Shown here one piece after another: positions 25,997-35,018 of a DNA stretch of 61,559 nucleotides (position 1 is its first letter; each line of letters starts with the position of its first letter). This DNA is from Provencibacterium sp. (GTDB lineage Bacteria > Bacillota > Clostridia > Oscillospirales > Ruminococcaceae): NCBI GenBank assembly GCA_022793895.1, contig JAAWDS010000019.1, positions 1-61,559 on the forward strand, given 5' to 3'. A program made the translations under genes and the position numbers. The notes below the pieces were generated by a model, which saw nothing but the letters and a program-made list of their open reading frames with translations, was not told the origin of the DNA and searched no databases.

Positions 25997-27040
25997 TTAT
26001 TTTTTCTTCGCTTTCTTTCTGAAATGGGTGCTGAAGAAGTCCTGTATAGCCGGGCTGTTGGTGGCCAGCATGACCAAAATCATGACGGCGGCGTAGGCCA
26101 GCATCCGGTAATCCGCGAGGCCGCGCATGGCGGGGGTTTCCGGGAGCACCGTGAGGAAGGTGGCCGCCAGGATGGAGCCCCACATTTTTCCCTGTCCGCC
26201 CAGCACCACAAACACCAGGATGAGGATGGAGGTGTTGAAATCGAACTTGTTGGCGGCAATGGTGTTCTGTCCCAGGGCGAAGAGGGTTCCCGCCGCGCCC
26301 GCCATGGCGGCGGAGATCACAAAGGCCATCAGCTTATATTTAGTAACCGGAATGCCCACGCTCTCGGCGGCGATGCGGTTGTCGCGCAAGGCCATGATAG
26401 CGCGGCCCGCCCGGCTGCCCACCAGGTTGAAGATGACGGCCAGGATCAGCATCACCAGGATGAACCCTGCGGTGAAGGAGGAGATTTTCTGGATGCCGTT
26501 GATCCCCATGGGGCCGTTGAGGATCATGCGGCCCTCCTCGGCGAAGGTGATCCGGTTGTTTAAGAAGCTGGCGTGAAGGCCCCTCACATCGACGCCGATA
26601 TACAGGTTCTCCACGATGGACTTGATGATCTGGCCGAAGGCCAGCGTTACAATGGCCAGATAGTCGCCGTTCAGGCGCAGCACCGGGATGCCCACCAATA
26701 CGCCCACTACGGCGGCGAACAGCGCCCCGATGGCCATGGCGGCAGCCAGGCGCAGGGAGGTGTTCTCAATGGGCAGCGCCGCCGCGGCCACCGCTCCGGC
26801 AAAGGCGCCCACGCTCATGAATCCGCCGTGGCCTAAGCTCAGCTCGCCCAGCACGCCCACCGTCAGGTTGAGGCTCAGAGCCATGGCGACATAGGCGCAG
26901 ATGGGGACGAGCTGGCCCTTGACGGTGGAGGACAGCATTCCGGCATTCCCCATGACCTGGAGGACCGCAAAGGCGAGGATCACCATGCCATAGGTAGCGA
27001 AATTGACCCGGCTGGTCTTGTTCAAATGCAGCTTTTTCAT
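25997..27040 (-). CDS. livM: Branched-chain amino acid ABC transporter permease LivM
   Basis: A 347-residue membrane permease with about nine helices and the LivM signature ALSLNLTVGVLGELSLGHGGFMSVGAF. The loop that contacts the ATPase reads ALRDNRIAAESVGIPVTKYKL. It lies 9 bases after livH. With LivH it forms the channel. Confidence 0.92.
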   Translation of the reverse strand: MKKLHLNKTSRVNFATYGMVILAFAVLQVMGNAGMLSSTVKGQLVPICAYVAMALSLNLTVGVLGELSLGHGGFMSVGAFAGAVAAAALPIENTSLRLAAAMAIGALFAAVVGVLVGIPVLRLNGDYLAIVTLAFGQIIKSIVENLYIGVDVRGLHASFLNNRITFAEEGRMILNGPMGINGIQKISSFTAGFILVMLILAVIFNLVGSRAGRAIMALRDNRIAAESVGIPVTKYKLMAFVISAAMAGAAGTLFALGQNTIAANKFDFNTSILILVFVVLGGQGKMWGSILAATFLTVLPETPAMRGLADYRMLAYAAVMILVMLATNSPAIQDFFSTHFRKKAKKK

Positions 27041-27049
27041 ATGCCCACC

Positions 27050-27934
27050 TCACACTTTCTCCCGGATCTGCTTTCCCAGCAGGCCGGTGGGTCTCACCAG
27101 CAGCACCACGATCAGCACCGCAAAAACAATGGCGTTGGAGAGCTGGGTGGAGATATAGGCGCTGGCCAAAATTTCGATGACGCCAAGAAGGATCCCGCCC
27201 AGCAGGGCTCCGGGGATGGAGCCGATGCCCCCGAACACGGCGGCCGTAAACGCCTTGATGCCCGGCATGGAGCCGGTGGTGGGGGTCAGGTTGGGGTAGG
27301 CCGAGCAGAAGAGCACCCCTGCAATGGCCGCCAGGGCGGAGCCAATGGCGAAGGTCATCGAGATGGTGGCGTTGACGTTGATGCCCATCAGCTGGGCGGC
27401 GCCCTTGTCCTCCGAGCAGGCCCGCATGGCCTTTCCCATCCGGGTCCGGCCGGTGAACCAGGTCAGCGCCAGCATGATGACGATGCAGGCGGCCACCGTG
27501 ACAATGGTAGTGACGGTGATCTTGAGTTCCCCGCCGAAGAGCTCGATTGGCCGGCCGGTAAAGAAAGAGGGGAACATTTTGATGTTGGAGCTCCACAGGA
27601 GCTGGGCCCCGTTCTGGAGGAAATAGCTCACGCCAATGGCCGTAATCAACACCGCCAGGGAGGAAGCCTGCCGCAGAGGCTTATAGGCCAGCCGCTCGAT
27701 AACGATGCCTAAGGCCGTGCAGGCCACGACCGCCAGCAGCACGCCCGCCAGAGGCGGCAGGTTATAGGAGGACACGGCGAAGAAGCAGATGTACGCGCCC
27801 ACCATGATAACGTCGCCATGGGCGAAGTTTAACATTTTTGCAATGCCGTAGACCATGGTGTAGCCCAGGGCGATGATGGCGTATACGCTGCCCAGACTGA
27901 TGCCGTTGATCAAGTGATTGAGGAAGATCAGCAA
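27050..27934 (-). CDS. livH: Branched-chain amino acid ABC transporter permease LivH
   Basis: A 294-residue permease with the LivH opening LINGISLGSVYAIIALGYTMVYGIAKMLNFAHGDVIMVGAY and the ATPase-contact loop RTRMGKAMRACSEDKGAAQLMGINV. Eight or so membrane helices. First of the four membrane and ATPase genes, separated from the binding protein gene by 272 bases that carry a hairpin. Confidence 0.92.
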   Translation of the reverse strand: MLIFLNHLINGISLGSVYAIIALGYTMVYGIAKMLNFAHGDVIMVGAYICFFAVSSYNLPPLAGVLLAVVACTALGIVIERLAYKPLRQASSLAVLITAIGVSYFLQNGAQLLWSSNIKMFPSFFTGRPIELFGGELKITVTTIVTVAACIVIMLALTWFTGRTRMGKAMRACSEDKGAAQLMGINVNATISMTFAIGSALAAIAGVLFCSAYPNLTPTTGSMPGIKAFTAAVFGGIGSIPGALLGGILLGVIEILASAYISTQLSNAIVFAVLIVVLLVRPTGLLGKQIREKV

Positions 27935-28136
27935 AAGAACACACCTCTTTCAGTTGGTACTCCCTCTTTTCCCCGAAAGGAAAAGAAGGTCTATGCGTTG
28001 GTTATCAATAAAATAGACGCCGGGGGCGGCGGCTATGGATGGATTTTTTACGGCGGATCGGGCGCATCGGAAGTCCGCCGGAGCGGCCCGGAGGATTTCC
28101 GATGGACCTGATGAAAGGTCCGGAAAATACAGAAGG

Positions 28137-28167
28137 GAGAGGGCTGCCGGGAAATGGCAGCCCTCTC
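28137..28167 (-). terminator. Hairpin between livJ and livH
   Basis: A perfect 12-bp stem (GAGAGGGCTGCC and its complement, loop of 7) 40 bases after the binding-protein stop. The tail is only weakly U-rich. It probably gives partial termination or protects the livJ message, so that binding protein exceeds transporter. The rest of 27935-28206 shows no gene. Confidence 0.55.
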
Positions 28168-28206
28168 AGGGCAATCGGATGCGTGCGGGGCAGGGGGGCT
28201 TGCTTA

Positions 28207-29433
28207 TCAGTCCATGCCTACGTAAGCGCCGTTCTCGATGTACATGCCTTTGGGGGCCTTGGTAACGGCGCCCTCGGCGCTCCAGGTCATCGATTCGCCG
28301 GTCAGACCGTTAAAGGTCATCGAGGTGAACTTGCTGATGAGCAGGTCGCACATATCGCTGGCGCTGGTGCTGGAGGAAACGTCCTCGTCCTTGAGGGCGC
28401 TGTAAACGGCGTAGACGCAGTCATAGGCGTCGGCCGCGAACTGGTTGGGCGTCTCGCCGCACTTCTCCTGATATTTAGCAACAAAGCTCTGGGTAGCCTC
28501 GTCCTCAGCGTCGGCGTTGAAGGGGGTCAGCAGCATGACGCCCTCGGCCAGCGAGGTATCGAAGCCCTTCACGGCCAAGATGCCGTCCATGCCGTCTACG
28601 CCGAAATATTTCGGATTGTAGCCGGCCGCGTTGGCCTGGGTGAGAATCAGGGCGTTGGCGTCGTAGTAGGTGGGCAGGTAGACTAAGTCCGCACCGTTAT
28701 TCTTGGCGTCGTTAATCTGTACCGAGAAGTCGGTCTGGCTGTCGGTGGTGAAGGTGGTGGTCGAGACAATCGACAGGCCCAGCTCTTCCGCCTTGGCGGC
28801 GAAGCTGTTGTAAATGCCGGTGGAGTAGATATCGTCGTTCTTATAAATGACGGCGATCTTCGAGCCCAGCTGGTTATCGCTGATATACTGGGCGGAAGCG
28901 GAGCCCTGGTTGGGGTCCACGAAGCACATCTGGAACACGTTGTCCCGGCGCTGGATATCCACCGAGCCGGTCAGGGGGTTGGCCACGCCGCCGATGACGT
29001 CGGTCGAGGAGGCGGAGGGGGTCAGGTAGAACATGTGGTCGGCGTTGCTCTCGGCGGCGGTAGCGGCGCCGGGGCCGGAGGTGACGGAGCCTAAGAACAC
29101 CTGCATACCCCAGTCCTTCAGGGTGTTGTAGGCGTTGACCGACTTTTCGGGGTCGTGGGCGTCGTCCTCATAACGCAGCTCGATCTGGAGGCCGCCCAGG
29201 GCGTTGATCTCCTCGACGGCAATCTCCGCGCCGGCCTTGGCCGCGTTGCCATAGATAGCCGCGCCGCCGGTGAGGGGACCTACGCCGCCCAGCTTGATAG
29301 CGGCAGAGCCGTCGCCGCCGGCTGCGGACTGGCTGCCTGCCGGCTGATCATTCTGGCCGCCGCCGTTGCCGCCGCAGGCTGCGAAGGCCAGGGTCATGGC
29401 AAGGGCCAGAGCCAGTGAAAGAAATTTTTTCAT
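28207..29433 (-). CDS. Branched-chain amino acid binding lipoprotein LivJ-like
   Basis: A 408-residue solute-binding protein of the type I amino-acid group. The signal peptide MKKFLSLALALAMTLAFAAC ends in a lipobox (AFAAC), so it is tethered to the membrane by lipid. Mature sequence: IKLGGVGPLTGGAAIYGNAAKAGAEIAVEEIN, the usual ligand domain opening, and YDPKxxG-like YNPKYFGVDGMDG. It delivers ligand to LivHMGF. Specificity could also be for other amino acids or amides. Confidence 0.9.
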   Translation of the reverse strand: MKKFLSLALALAMTLAFAACGGNGGGQNDQPAGSQSAAGGDGSAAIKLGGVGPLTGGAAIYGNAAKAGAEIAVEEINALGGLQIELRYEDDAHDPEKSVNAYNTLKDWGMQVFLGSVTSGPGAATAAESNADHMFYLTPSASSTDVIGGVANPLTGSVDIQRRDNVFQMCFVDPNQGSASAQYISDNQLGSKIAVIYKNDDIYSTGIYNSFAAKAEELGLSIVSTTTFTTDSQTDFSVQINDAKNNGADLVYLPTYYDANALILTQANAAGYNPKYFGVDGMDGILAVKGFDTSLAEGVMLLTPFNADAEDEATQSFVAKYQEKCGETPNQFAADAYDCVYAVYSALKDEDVSSSTSASDMCDLLISKFTSMTFNGLTGESMTWSAEGAVTKAPKGMYIENGAYVGMD

Positions 29434-29521
29434 GATTCAGGACTCCTTTTCGTTAAACTGTGCGTTTCTGGAATACCGCGCCAAAAGCGCCGCCGCCGGG
29501 CGGAGATTGGACGGTAGCTTT

Positions 29522-29550
29522 ATGATAAAACCTAATCTTTTAAAAGTCAA
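29522..29550 (-). promoter_or_regulatory. Predicted promoter of the liv operon
   Basis: Read leftward: TTGACT, a 17-base spacer, TATCAT, about 90 bases before the livJ start. The surrounding 29434-29738 is AT-rich and otherwise empty. Confidence 0.65.
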
Positions 29551-29738
29551 TTGCCATTCTAAACACAATTCATCCACCAATTAAAACCAACTTTTATTGT
29601 CATTTCATGCAAAACCGCCGTTTGATTTGCAGCGATTTGACAGAATGTACGGTTTTTTTTCTGGAAAGACGCTCTCCTTATCTTGCGGCGTTTACGGCTG
29701 AAAATTCCGTCAGAGCCCCCGGCGGGGCTTTTTCCCAT

Positions 29739-30188
29739 CTAACGGGCAGACTTTTCCCGTCCGCGAAAGCCGCGGAACAGCGAATAGGGGAGCGAGAGCA
29801 TCAGGACGATTCCGAGCGCAATGGCGACGGCTATTTTGATGGTCTCCACGCCCTTTCCGAGCGCGAGCGCATTGTCCCCCATGATGAAATAGTAGGCGGT
29901 ATAATAGATCCCTGCGCCGGGCACGAGCGGGAAGATGCCGCTGACCAAAAAGATGATGATGGGCGTGCGGCGCCAGACGGCGAAGATGCGGGAGACGGCC
30001 GTCAGCAGCAGGGCGGACACAAAGGAGGCCAGCACGACGGATGAGCTCGCCTGGAGCGCCGCCAGGTAGCCTATCCAGGCGGCTATGCCGGTCAGCCCGC
30101 AGAACAGGTGCTGCTCCTTCGGCATGTTGAACAGGATAGCGACGGCGATGGTGCAGACATAGACGGCGGCCAGCTGGAAAAGAATCAT
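29739..30188 (-). CDS. ThrE-type exporter, small subunit (DUF3815)
   Basis: A 149-residue protein with four or five membrane helices, matching the C-terminal half of threonine/serine exporters (FRGFRGREKSAR tail; VPGAGIYYTAYYFIMGDN). Its start overlaps the end of the larger subunit by 4 bases (ATGA), so the two are translated together and probably form one transporter that exports small hydroxy or related amino acids. Confidence 0.85.
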   Translation of the reverse strand: MILFQLAAVYVCTIAVAILFNMPKEQHLFCGLTGIAAWIGYLAALQASSSVVLASFVSALLLTAVSRIFAVWRRTPIIIFLVSGIFPLVPGAGIYYTAYYFIMGDNALALGKGVETIKIAVAIALGIVLMLSLPYSLFRGFRGREKSAR

Positions 30189-30964
30189 AGCTGCACCCCC
30201 AGAAGGAGGTTGCCGGTCTTTAAGACAAACCCGACGCCGATGGCGATACAGGCGGCGATTAGGATGGCGTCCAGCATGCGGATAGCGCCGGACAGGTAAT
30301 CCCCGTTGAAAAAGTCCCGGATCGAGGTGGTCAGCGGGACGCCCGGAGCCATGGGCATAATCGCACCGATGATGATTTTATCCGCTTGGCCGCCGAAACC
30401 AAGCCCGGTAAAGCAGAGGGCGCACAGGGTGATGACGACGCTGCCTAAAATATTGGAAACGATTTTGGAGAGCTTCCAGCGCTTGGCGGGAATCAGGAAG
30501 AAATAAAGGATAAGGCCGGTGAAAAAGGCGGCCAGGCTGTCCAACAGGCCGCCGCCGAACAGATAGCAGAAGGTGGCGCTGACAATCCCGGAGGAGAAGG
30601 TGAGCAGCAGGGGGGAGTTTTCCGGAAGGCTGCGGATGCGTTCGATCTGTGCGAGCGCCTCATCGGGGGAATAGCGCCCCTCGGCAATGGCGCGTGAAAG
30701 GCTGTTCACCGCATCCACCCGCCCCAGGTGCACCGGAGAGAGCGGGATGTTCCGCAGGTCGGCGTTATAGGCGCCGTCCTCCTCGCGCAGCGAGGCGAAG
30801 ATGGCGTTCGAAAGCACATAGGCGTGAAAGGATTCGGACCCATAGGAATAGGCTGCGGCGATGCGGGTCATCGTTTCCTGCACACGGAAGATCTCCGCGC
30901 CGTTTTGCAGCAGGATTTCCCCGGCCTTGACCGCTAAATCCAGCACTTTTCTGCTTTCCTTCAT
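30185..30964 (-). CDS. ThrE-type exporter, large subunit (DUF1212)
   Basis: About 259 residues. The N-terminal soluble part has LAVKAGEILLQNGAEIFRVQETM, the DUF1212 hallmark, followed by about five membrane helices (IMPMAPGVPLTTSIRDFFNGDYLSGAIRM). I start it at the ATG at 30964, which gives the usual length; the frame runs on to 31051 without a start signal. It is split from its partner, a common form in Bacillota of the fused ThrE. Confidence 0.88.
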   Translation of the reverse strand: MKESRKVLDLAVKAGEILLQNGAEIFRVQETMTRIAAAYSYGSESFHAYVLSNAIFASLREEDGAYNADLRNIPLSPVHLGRVDAVNSLSRAIAEGRYSPDEALAQIERIRSLPENSPLLLTFSSGIVSATFCYLFGGGLLDSLAAFFTGLILYFFLIPAKRWKLSKIVSNILGSVVITLCALCFTGLGFGGQADKIIIGAIMPMAPGVPLTTSIRDFFNGDYLSGAIRMLDAILIAACIAIGVGFVLKTGNLLLGVQL

Positions 30965-31202
30965 AGGCTCACCGCTTTCCTCAGAATTCTTGGACACAGC
31001 CGCCGCAGGGAGGCCGGATTTTAGTTTATCGCGCTCTTTCCGGCTTGTCAATGGCCTTTCGGCACTATCGGCCGCGAACCGCGAAATTTGTCAACCGGCG
31101 GAAAATATGATAACCTATAAAAAATAGATGCTGGAAGCAGATATTTTTTCGCCCATCCGCCCCGGTTGCCGCGCGGGCGGCGAGGGGCGGGGCCAACAAT
31201 GA

Positions 31203-31227
31203 TTTTTTATAGCGCAGCTATAAAAAA
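31203..31227. promoter_or_regulatory. AT-rich perfect hairpin before the GHL10 gene
   Basis: TTTTTTATAGC, loop GCA, GCTATAAAAAA: an 11-bp perfect stem 28 bases before the ATG. It may be a terminator remnant or a start-region structure. Confidence 0.45.
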
Positions 31228-31254
31228 ACAAAGGAACGTTTGAGGGGGAGCTTC

Positions 31255-32442
31255 ATGTACCGCATGTTACGTCCGTCCGCTTTATTCGCCGCCCTTTTGG
31301 CGGCGCTGCTGTTCTGTCTGCCCGCTTCGGCCGCCGGAGAGGAGCGGTGGCGCGCCGTGTGGGTTTCCACCGTCTATAACCTTGATTATCCGTCGGCCGC
31401 GACGCCGGATGCCGCCGTTCTGCGGCGCGAGGCGGACGCCATTTTGGACGGATGCACGCAGATGGGGATGAACGCCGTGATTTTTCAGGTGCGTCCGAGC
31501 GCGGATGCGTTCTACCCATCCGAGATATTCCCCTGGAGCGTCTATCTGACCGGGAGCCAGCAGACCGCGCCGGAGGAGGGGTTCGACCCGCTGGCCTACT
31601 GGCTGGAGGGGGCGCATGCCCGCGGCCTGGAGCTGCATGCCTGGTGCAACCCCTACCGCATCACCAAACAAGGGGAGGAGGAATTCCGGGCGCTGGCTGA
31701 AAATCATCCGGCGCGCCTTCACCCGGATTGGGTGGTCCGGCACACCGACGGAAATTATTATTTTGATCCCGGCGTCCCGGCTGTCCGCCGACTGGTGAAC
31801 GACGGGGTGCGGGAGATTTTGGAAAATTATGAGGTGGACGGCATTCACCTGGACGACTACTTCTATCCCTCCCCGGAGTTTGACGACGCCGGTTCCTTTC
31901 AGCGCTATGGCGGCGGCTTTGGCAGCCGGGACAACTGGCGCAGGAACAACGTGAACCTGCTGATAAAGGAGCTGGGGGAGACGGTGCGCGCCAGCGGCCG
32001 CGAAGCGGCCTTCGGCGTCAGCCCTGCGGGGATATGGGCCAACGCGGCGAGCCTGCCGGACGGGTCGCAGACGGCGGGCGGGGAGACCTACTTTTTCCAC
32101 TTTGCCGACAGCAAAAAATGGGTGGAAAACGGCTGGATCGATTACATCTGCCCGCAGATCTACTGGCAGATAGGCCACGACAAGGCGGATTATGAGACGC
32201 TTGTCCGCTGGTGGAGCAGCGTGGCGGAGGGAACCGGCGTCCGGCTCTATATCGGTATGGCCGATTACCGGGCGGGGGAAAAGGACCCGCAGAGCCCCTG
32301 GTACGGGATTGAGGCGATTGAAGATCAGCTCCGGCTGAACCTTTCCATTCCGCAGATAGAGGGGGAGGCCCATTTCCGCTATCGCTTGATGGCCGCCAAC
32401 ACAGAGCTAAAACACTATTATGCGCGTTTATATGGGGGATAA
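31255..32442 (+). CDS. Secreted glycosyl hydrolase-like protein (GHL10/DUF187)
   Basis: About 395 residues with an N-terminal signal peptide (MYRMLRPSALFAALLAALLF, cleavage near ASA-AG). The rest is a TIM-barrel of the GHL10 type: RAVWVSTVYNLDYPS, MGMNAVIFQVRPSADAFYPS, LELHAWCNPYRI, VDGIHLDDYFYPSPEF and WIDYICPQIYWQ. Family members act on cell wall or glycan material; the substrate is unknown. The ATG at 31255 follows AGGGGGAG; the earlier TTG lies inside that site. A terminator follows at 32490. Confidence 0.88.
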   Translation: MYRMLRPSALFAALLAALLFCLPASAAGEERWRAVWVSTVYNLDYPSAATPDAAVLRREADAILDGCTQMGMNAVIFQVRPSADAFYPSEIFPWSVYLTGSQQTAPEEGFDPLAYWLEGAHARGLELHAWCNPYRITKQGEEEFRALAENHPARLHPDWVVRHTDGNYYFDPGVPAVRRLVNDGVREILENYEVDGIHLDDYFYPSPEFDDAGSFQRYGGGFGSRDNWRRNNVNLLIKELGETVRASGREAAFGVSPAGIWANAASLPDGSQTAGGETYFFHFADSKKWVENGWIDYICPQIYWQIGHDKADYETLVRWWSSVAEGTGVRLYIGMADYRAGEKDPQSPWYGIEAIEDQLRLNLSIPQIEGEAHFRYRLMAANTELKHYYARLYGG

Positions 32443-32486
32443 AGGACGGACGGTTTCAAAGCGCAGGTTCATCCAACCACGATGAA

Positions 32487-32778
32487 AGGCCGGGCGGTAT
32501 ATTTCTACCGCCCGGTCCTTTCAAACTATCGAAAAAGCTCTTAAAATGACAAATCTGTTCCGTAGGCGGGCATGTACCGCCGGAGGAACACATCTAGAGC
32601 GAAGCGGCGGTGAGGAAGCCCGGTGGGCTTCCGGAGCCGCTTTGCGACTCCGAAGGGGTCCATGGGGGAACGGACAGAGCAAGGCGTCAGCCGCCGCGAT
32701 TGGCGGTTCCTCCATGCAGTATGTCGGCTTTGCCGACATACTGAGGCCGGGCGGTATATTTCTACCGCCCGGCCTTTT
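32487..32778. repeat. Structured intergenic element flanked by duplicated hairpins
   Basis: A 29-base stretch with the CCGGGCGGTA hairpin occurs at 32487-32515 and again, identical, at 32744-32772. Between them lie several stems: GGCGG/CCGCC near 32557; a nested hairpin 32599-32645 (GCGAAGCGGC/GCCGCTTTGC outside, GGAAGCCC/GGGCTTCC inside); CCGCC/GGCGG near 32690; and a perfect 12-bp stem 32717-32743 (CAGTATGTCGGC). Open frames across it are probably by-products. It occupies most of the 443-base gap before the leftward fakA gene. Confidence 0.6.
32490..32515. terminator. Terminator after the GHL10 gene
   Basis: CCGGGCGGTA, loop TATTTC, TACCGCCCGG, followed by TCCTTTC. An identical hairpin stands 257 bases downstream. 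Confidence 0.7.
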
Positions 32779-32885
32779 GGCGCCGGATAAACCAAATATG
32801 CAAACGCAACGCTCCGGCCGCCAACCTTATTCTATCCCAGCCTGCCGCGCGCTATGCACGGCGCATGCGCTGGAAAAAATTTCTG

Positions 32886-34553
32886 TTATTCCGCAGAGAT
32901 AATAAAGTAATAAACGGGCTGCCCGCCGGCGATGAAGGAGAGCTCAATGGTATCCGGGAGCTTGTCGCGCAGCGCCGTTTCCAGATTGGCGGCCGTCTGC
33001 CCGTCGATGTCCTCGCCATAGAGCACGGTGACGAAGCTGGTCTCCTTGCCGGTCAGCGAGCGGGTCAGGCGAACGAGGGCCTTTTCCAAATGGGTGTCGG
33101 TGAAAAGCAGCTTGCCGTTTTCCAGCGCGAGCAGCTCCCCCTTCTTAATGGCGCGTCCGTCGAAGTCGCTGTCCCTGGCGGCAAAGGTAACGAGCCCGGT
33201 TTCTACCCGCTCGATCGCCTGGGTCATCCCCGCGCTGTTTTCCGTCACCCCCGCCTCCGGCTCATAGGCCAGCATGGCGGACATCCCCTGTGGGATGGTC
33301 ATGGTCTGCAAAACATAGACCTCGCGGTCGGCCAGGCGGGCCGCCTGCTCCGCCGCCATAATGATGTTTTTGTTGTTGGGAAGGACAAAGACGGTTTTCG
33401 CCGGCGTTGCCTGGATGGCGGAAAGGATATCGTCGGTCGAGGGGTTCATCGTCTGCCCGCCGCTGACCACCTGATCCACGCCGAGATCCAAAAACAGGTT
33501 GCGGATCCCTTCCCCCGCCGCTACGGCGACAAAACCGGTTTCACGCTCTGGGTTGACCGGCGCATAAGGGAATTCTTCCGCCGCCGGGGCTTTTCCGGCC
33601 TCCTCCTGCTCCTGCCGGCGCGACTCAAACTGCTCGCGCATGTTTTCGATCTTCATGTTGGTCAGCGACCCGAAGCGCAGGCCCTCCTGCAAGGCTTTTC
33701 CAGGGTCCTCGGTGTGCACATGCACTTTAATAATATCGTCGTCGTCCACCACAACCACACAGTCGCCGATCGATTCCAGAAAGGCGCGCAGCGTGAGCGG
33801 GTCGCGGCTGTTCGTTCGATTGACGATAAACTCGGTGCAGTAGGTAAAGGTAATCTGTCCGTCGAAGCCGCCGGTTGTATCAAACTCAGCCAGCACCGGT
33901 TCCGGCTGCTTCTGGGGGACGTTCGCCGTCCCCTCCAGAATGGGCCCGCCCTGGAAAACGCTGTTCATCCCTTCGAGAATGACGACGAAGCCGCGGCCGC
34001 CCGCATCGACCACCCCCGCTTTTTTCAGAACGGGAAGCATATCCGGCGTTTTTTCCAGCGCGCGCCGCGCCGCGTCCAGCACCCCATCCCAGAAGGCGGC
34101 GGCGTCGCAGCCGGGCTTTGCGAGCTCCTGCGCCTTTTCACCGGCCAGGCGCGCGACGGTTAAGATGGTGCCTTCGGTGGGCTTCATAACCGCCTTGTAG
34201 GCGGCGGCAACGCCGCACTGGAGCGCGGCGGCGAAGTCCTCCGCTTTGGCCGATTCCTTTCCTTTCAGCCCCTTGGAGAAGCCGCGGAACAAGAGCGAAA
34301 GGATAACGCCTGAATTTCCCCGCGCGCCGCGCAGCAGCGCCCCGGCGGCGATATCGGCCACCTCGGTTACAGTAACGCTGTCCGGGAGTTTTTTAAGTTC
34401 CCGAACGGCGTTTCCGATCGTCATAGACATGTTGGTGCCGGTGTCGCCGTCCGGCACCGGAAAAACGTTGAGCGCATCCACCTGCTGGCGCTGGGCCTGT
34501 ATGTTGTTCGCCGCGGAGATAAAGCCATCCCGCAGCATTTTGCCACTAATCAA
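32886..34553 (-). CDS. fakA: FakA/YloV-type fatty acid kinase (DAK2 fusion)
   Basis: About 555 residues. The N-terminal DAK2 kinase domain shows NVFPVPDGDTGTNMSMTI, with the Asp residues that hold ATP-Mg, and RGARGNSGVILSLLFRG. The middle and the C-terminal domain follow the YloV order. In other Bacillota FakA phosphorylates fatty acids held by FakB (DegV) proteins so host or medium fatty acids enter phospholipid. I chose TTG at 34553 since AAGGAG lies 9 bases before it and the family begins just there. It follows the Asp23 gene, the usual neighbour. Confidence 0.9.
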   Translation of the reverse strand: MISGKMLRDGFISAANNIQAQRQQVDALNVFPVPDGDTGTNMSMTIGNAVRELKKLPDSVTVTEVADIAAGALLRGARGNSGVILSLLFRGFSKGLKGKESAKAEDFAAALQCGVAAAYKAVMKPTEGTILTVARLAGEKAQELAKPGCDAAAFWDGVLDAARRALEKTPDMLPVLKKAGVVDAGGRGFVVILEGMNSVFQGGPILEGTANVPQKQPEPVLAEFDTTGGFDGQITFTYCTEFIVNRTNSRDPLTLRAFLESIGDCVVVVDDDDIIKVHVHTEDPGKALQEGLRFGSLTNMKIENMREQFESRRQEQEEAGKAPAAEEFPYAPVNPERETGFVAVAAGEGIRNLFLDLGVDQVVSGGQTMNPSTDDILSAIQATPAKTVFVLPNNKNIIMAAEQAARLADREVYVLQTMTIPQGMSAMLAYEPEAGVTENSAGMTQAIERVETGLVTFAARDSDFDGRAIKKGELLALENGKLLFTDTHLEKALVRLTRSLTGKETSFVTVLYGEDIDGQTAANLETALRDKLPDTIELSFIAGGQPVYYFIISAE

Positions 34554-34629
34554 ACTCGACAACTCCTTCAAAACCGGACCGGCGCCCTTCAGACACAGCG
34601 CACGAGGCCCCTTCAATACGTCTTGCGTG

Positions 34630-34989
34630 CTACTGCGCCTTCATATCGTCCACATATACGTTGACGCGGTTGACTTCAAAGCCGGTGGCTTCCTCCACCG
34701 TATAGCGGACCTTGTTGACGATGCTTTTGACAATGGCGGCAATGTTCACGCCATAGGTCACGGCAATGTGCAAATCGATATACAGCGCTTTGCCGCCGCC
34801 GCGCACCCGCACGCCCTTATCTGCAAGGTCCCTTCGTGAAACGATCGACCGTATACCCTGGGTGGGTGTGCTGAACACCATGCCGGCGACGCCGAAGCAC
34901 TCGGAAGCGGCGTGTCCGACCAGTTTGGCAAAATAATCCTGCGAAATCTCGATGGTCCCCAAGTGATTCTCCAGTTTGATCAAATCCAT
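34630..34989 (-). CDS. Asp23/Gls24 family protein
   Basis: A 119-residue protein with the family pattern GTIEISQDYFAKLVGHAASECFGVAGM, YIDLHIAVTYGVNIAAIVKSIVNKV and FEVNRVNVYVDDM. Members are envelope-stress or membrane-associated proteins; this YloU-like form is almost always beside fakA in Bacillota. It lies 76 bases upstream of fakA and 29 bases after the binding-protein gene on the same strand. Confidence 0.9.
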   Translation of the reverse strand: MDLIKLENHLGTIEISQDYFAKLVGHAASECFGVAGMVFSTPTQGIRSIVSRRDLADKGVRVRGGGKALYIDLHIAVTYGVNIAAIVKSIVNKVRYTVEEATGFEVNRVNVYVDDMKAQ

Positions 34990-35018
34990 TCACTCCTTTG
35001 GTGTTCGCCCGCCATGGG

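Noticed and set aside
32546-32902. Open frames of 70-118 residues in both directions across the structured element
   Set aside because: They are composed of the hairpin arms, lack ribosome sites and occur on both strands at once, as expected for GC-rich palindromes.
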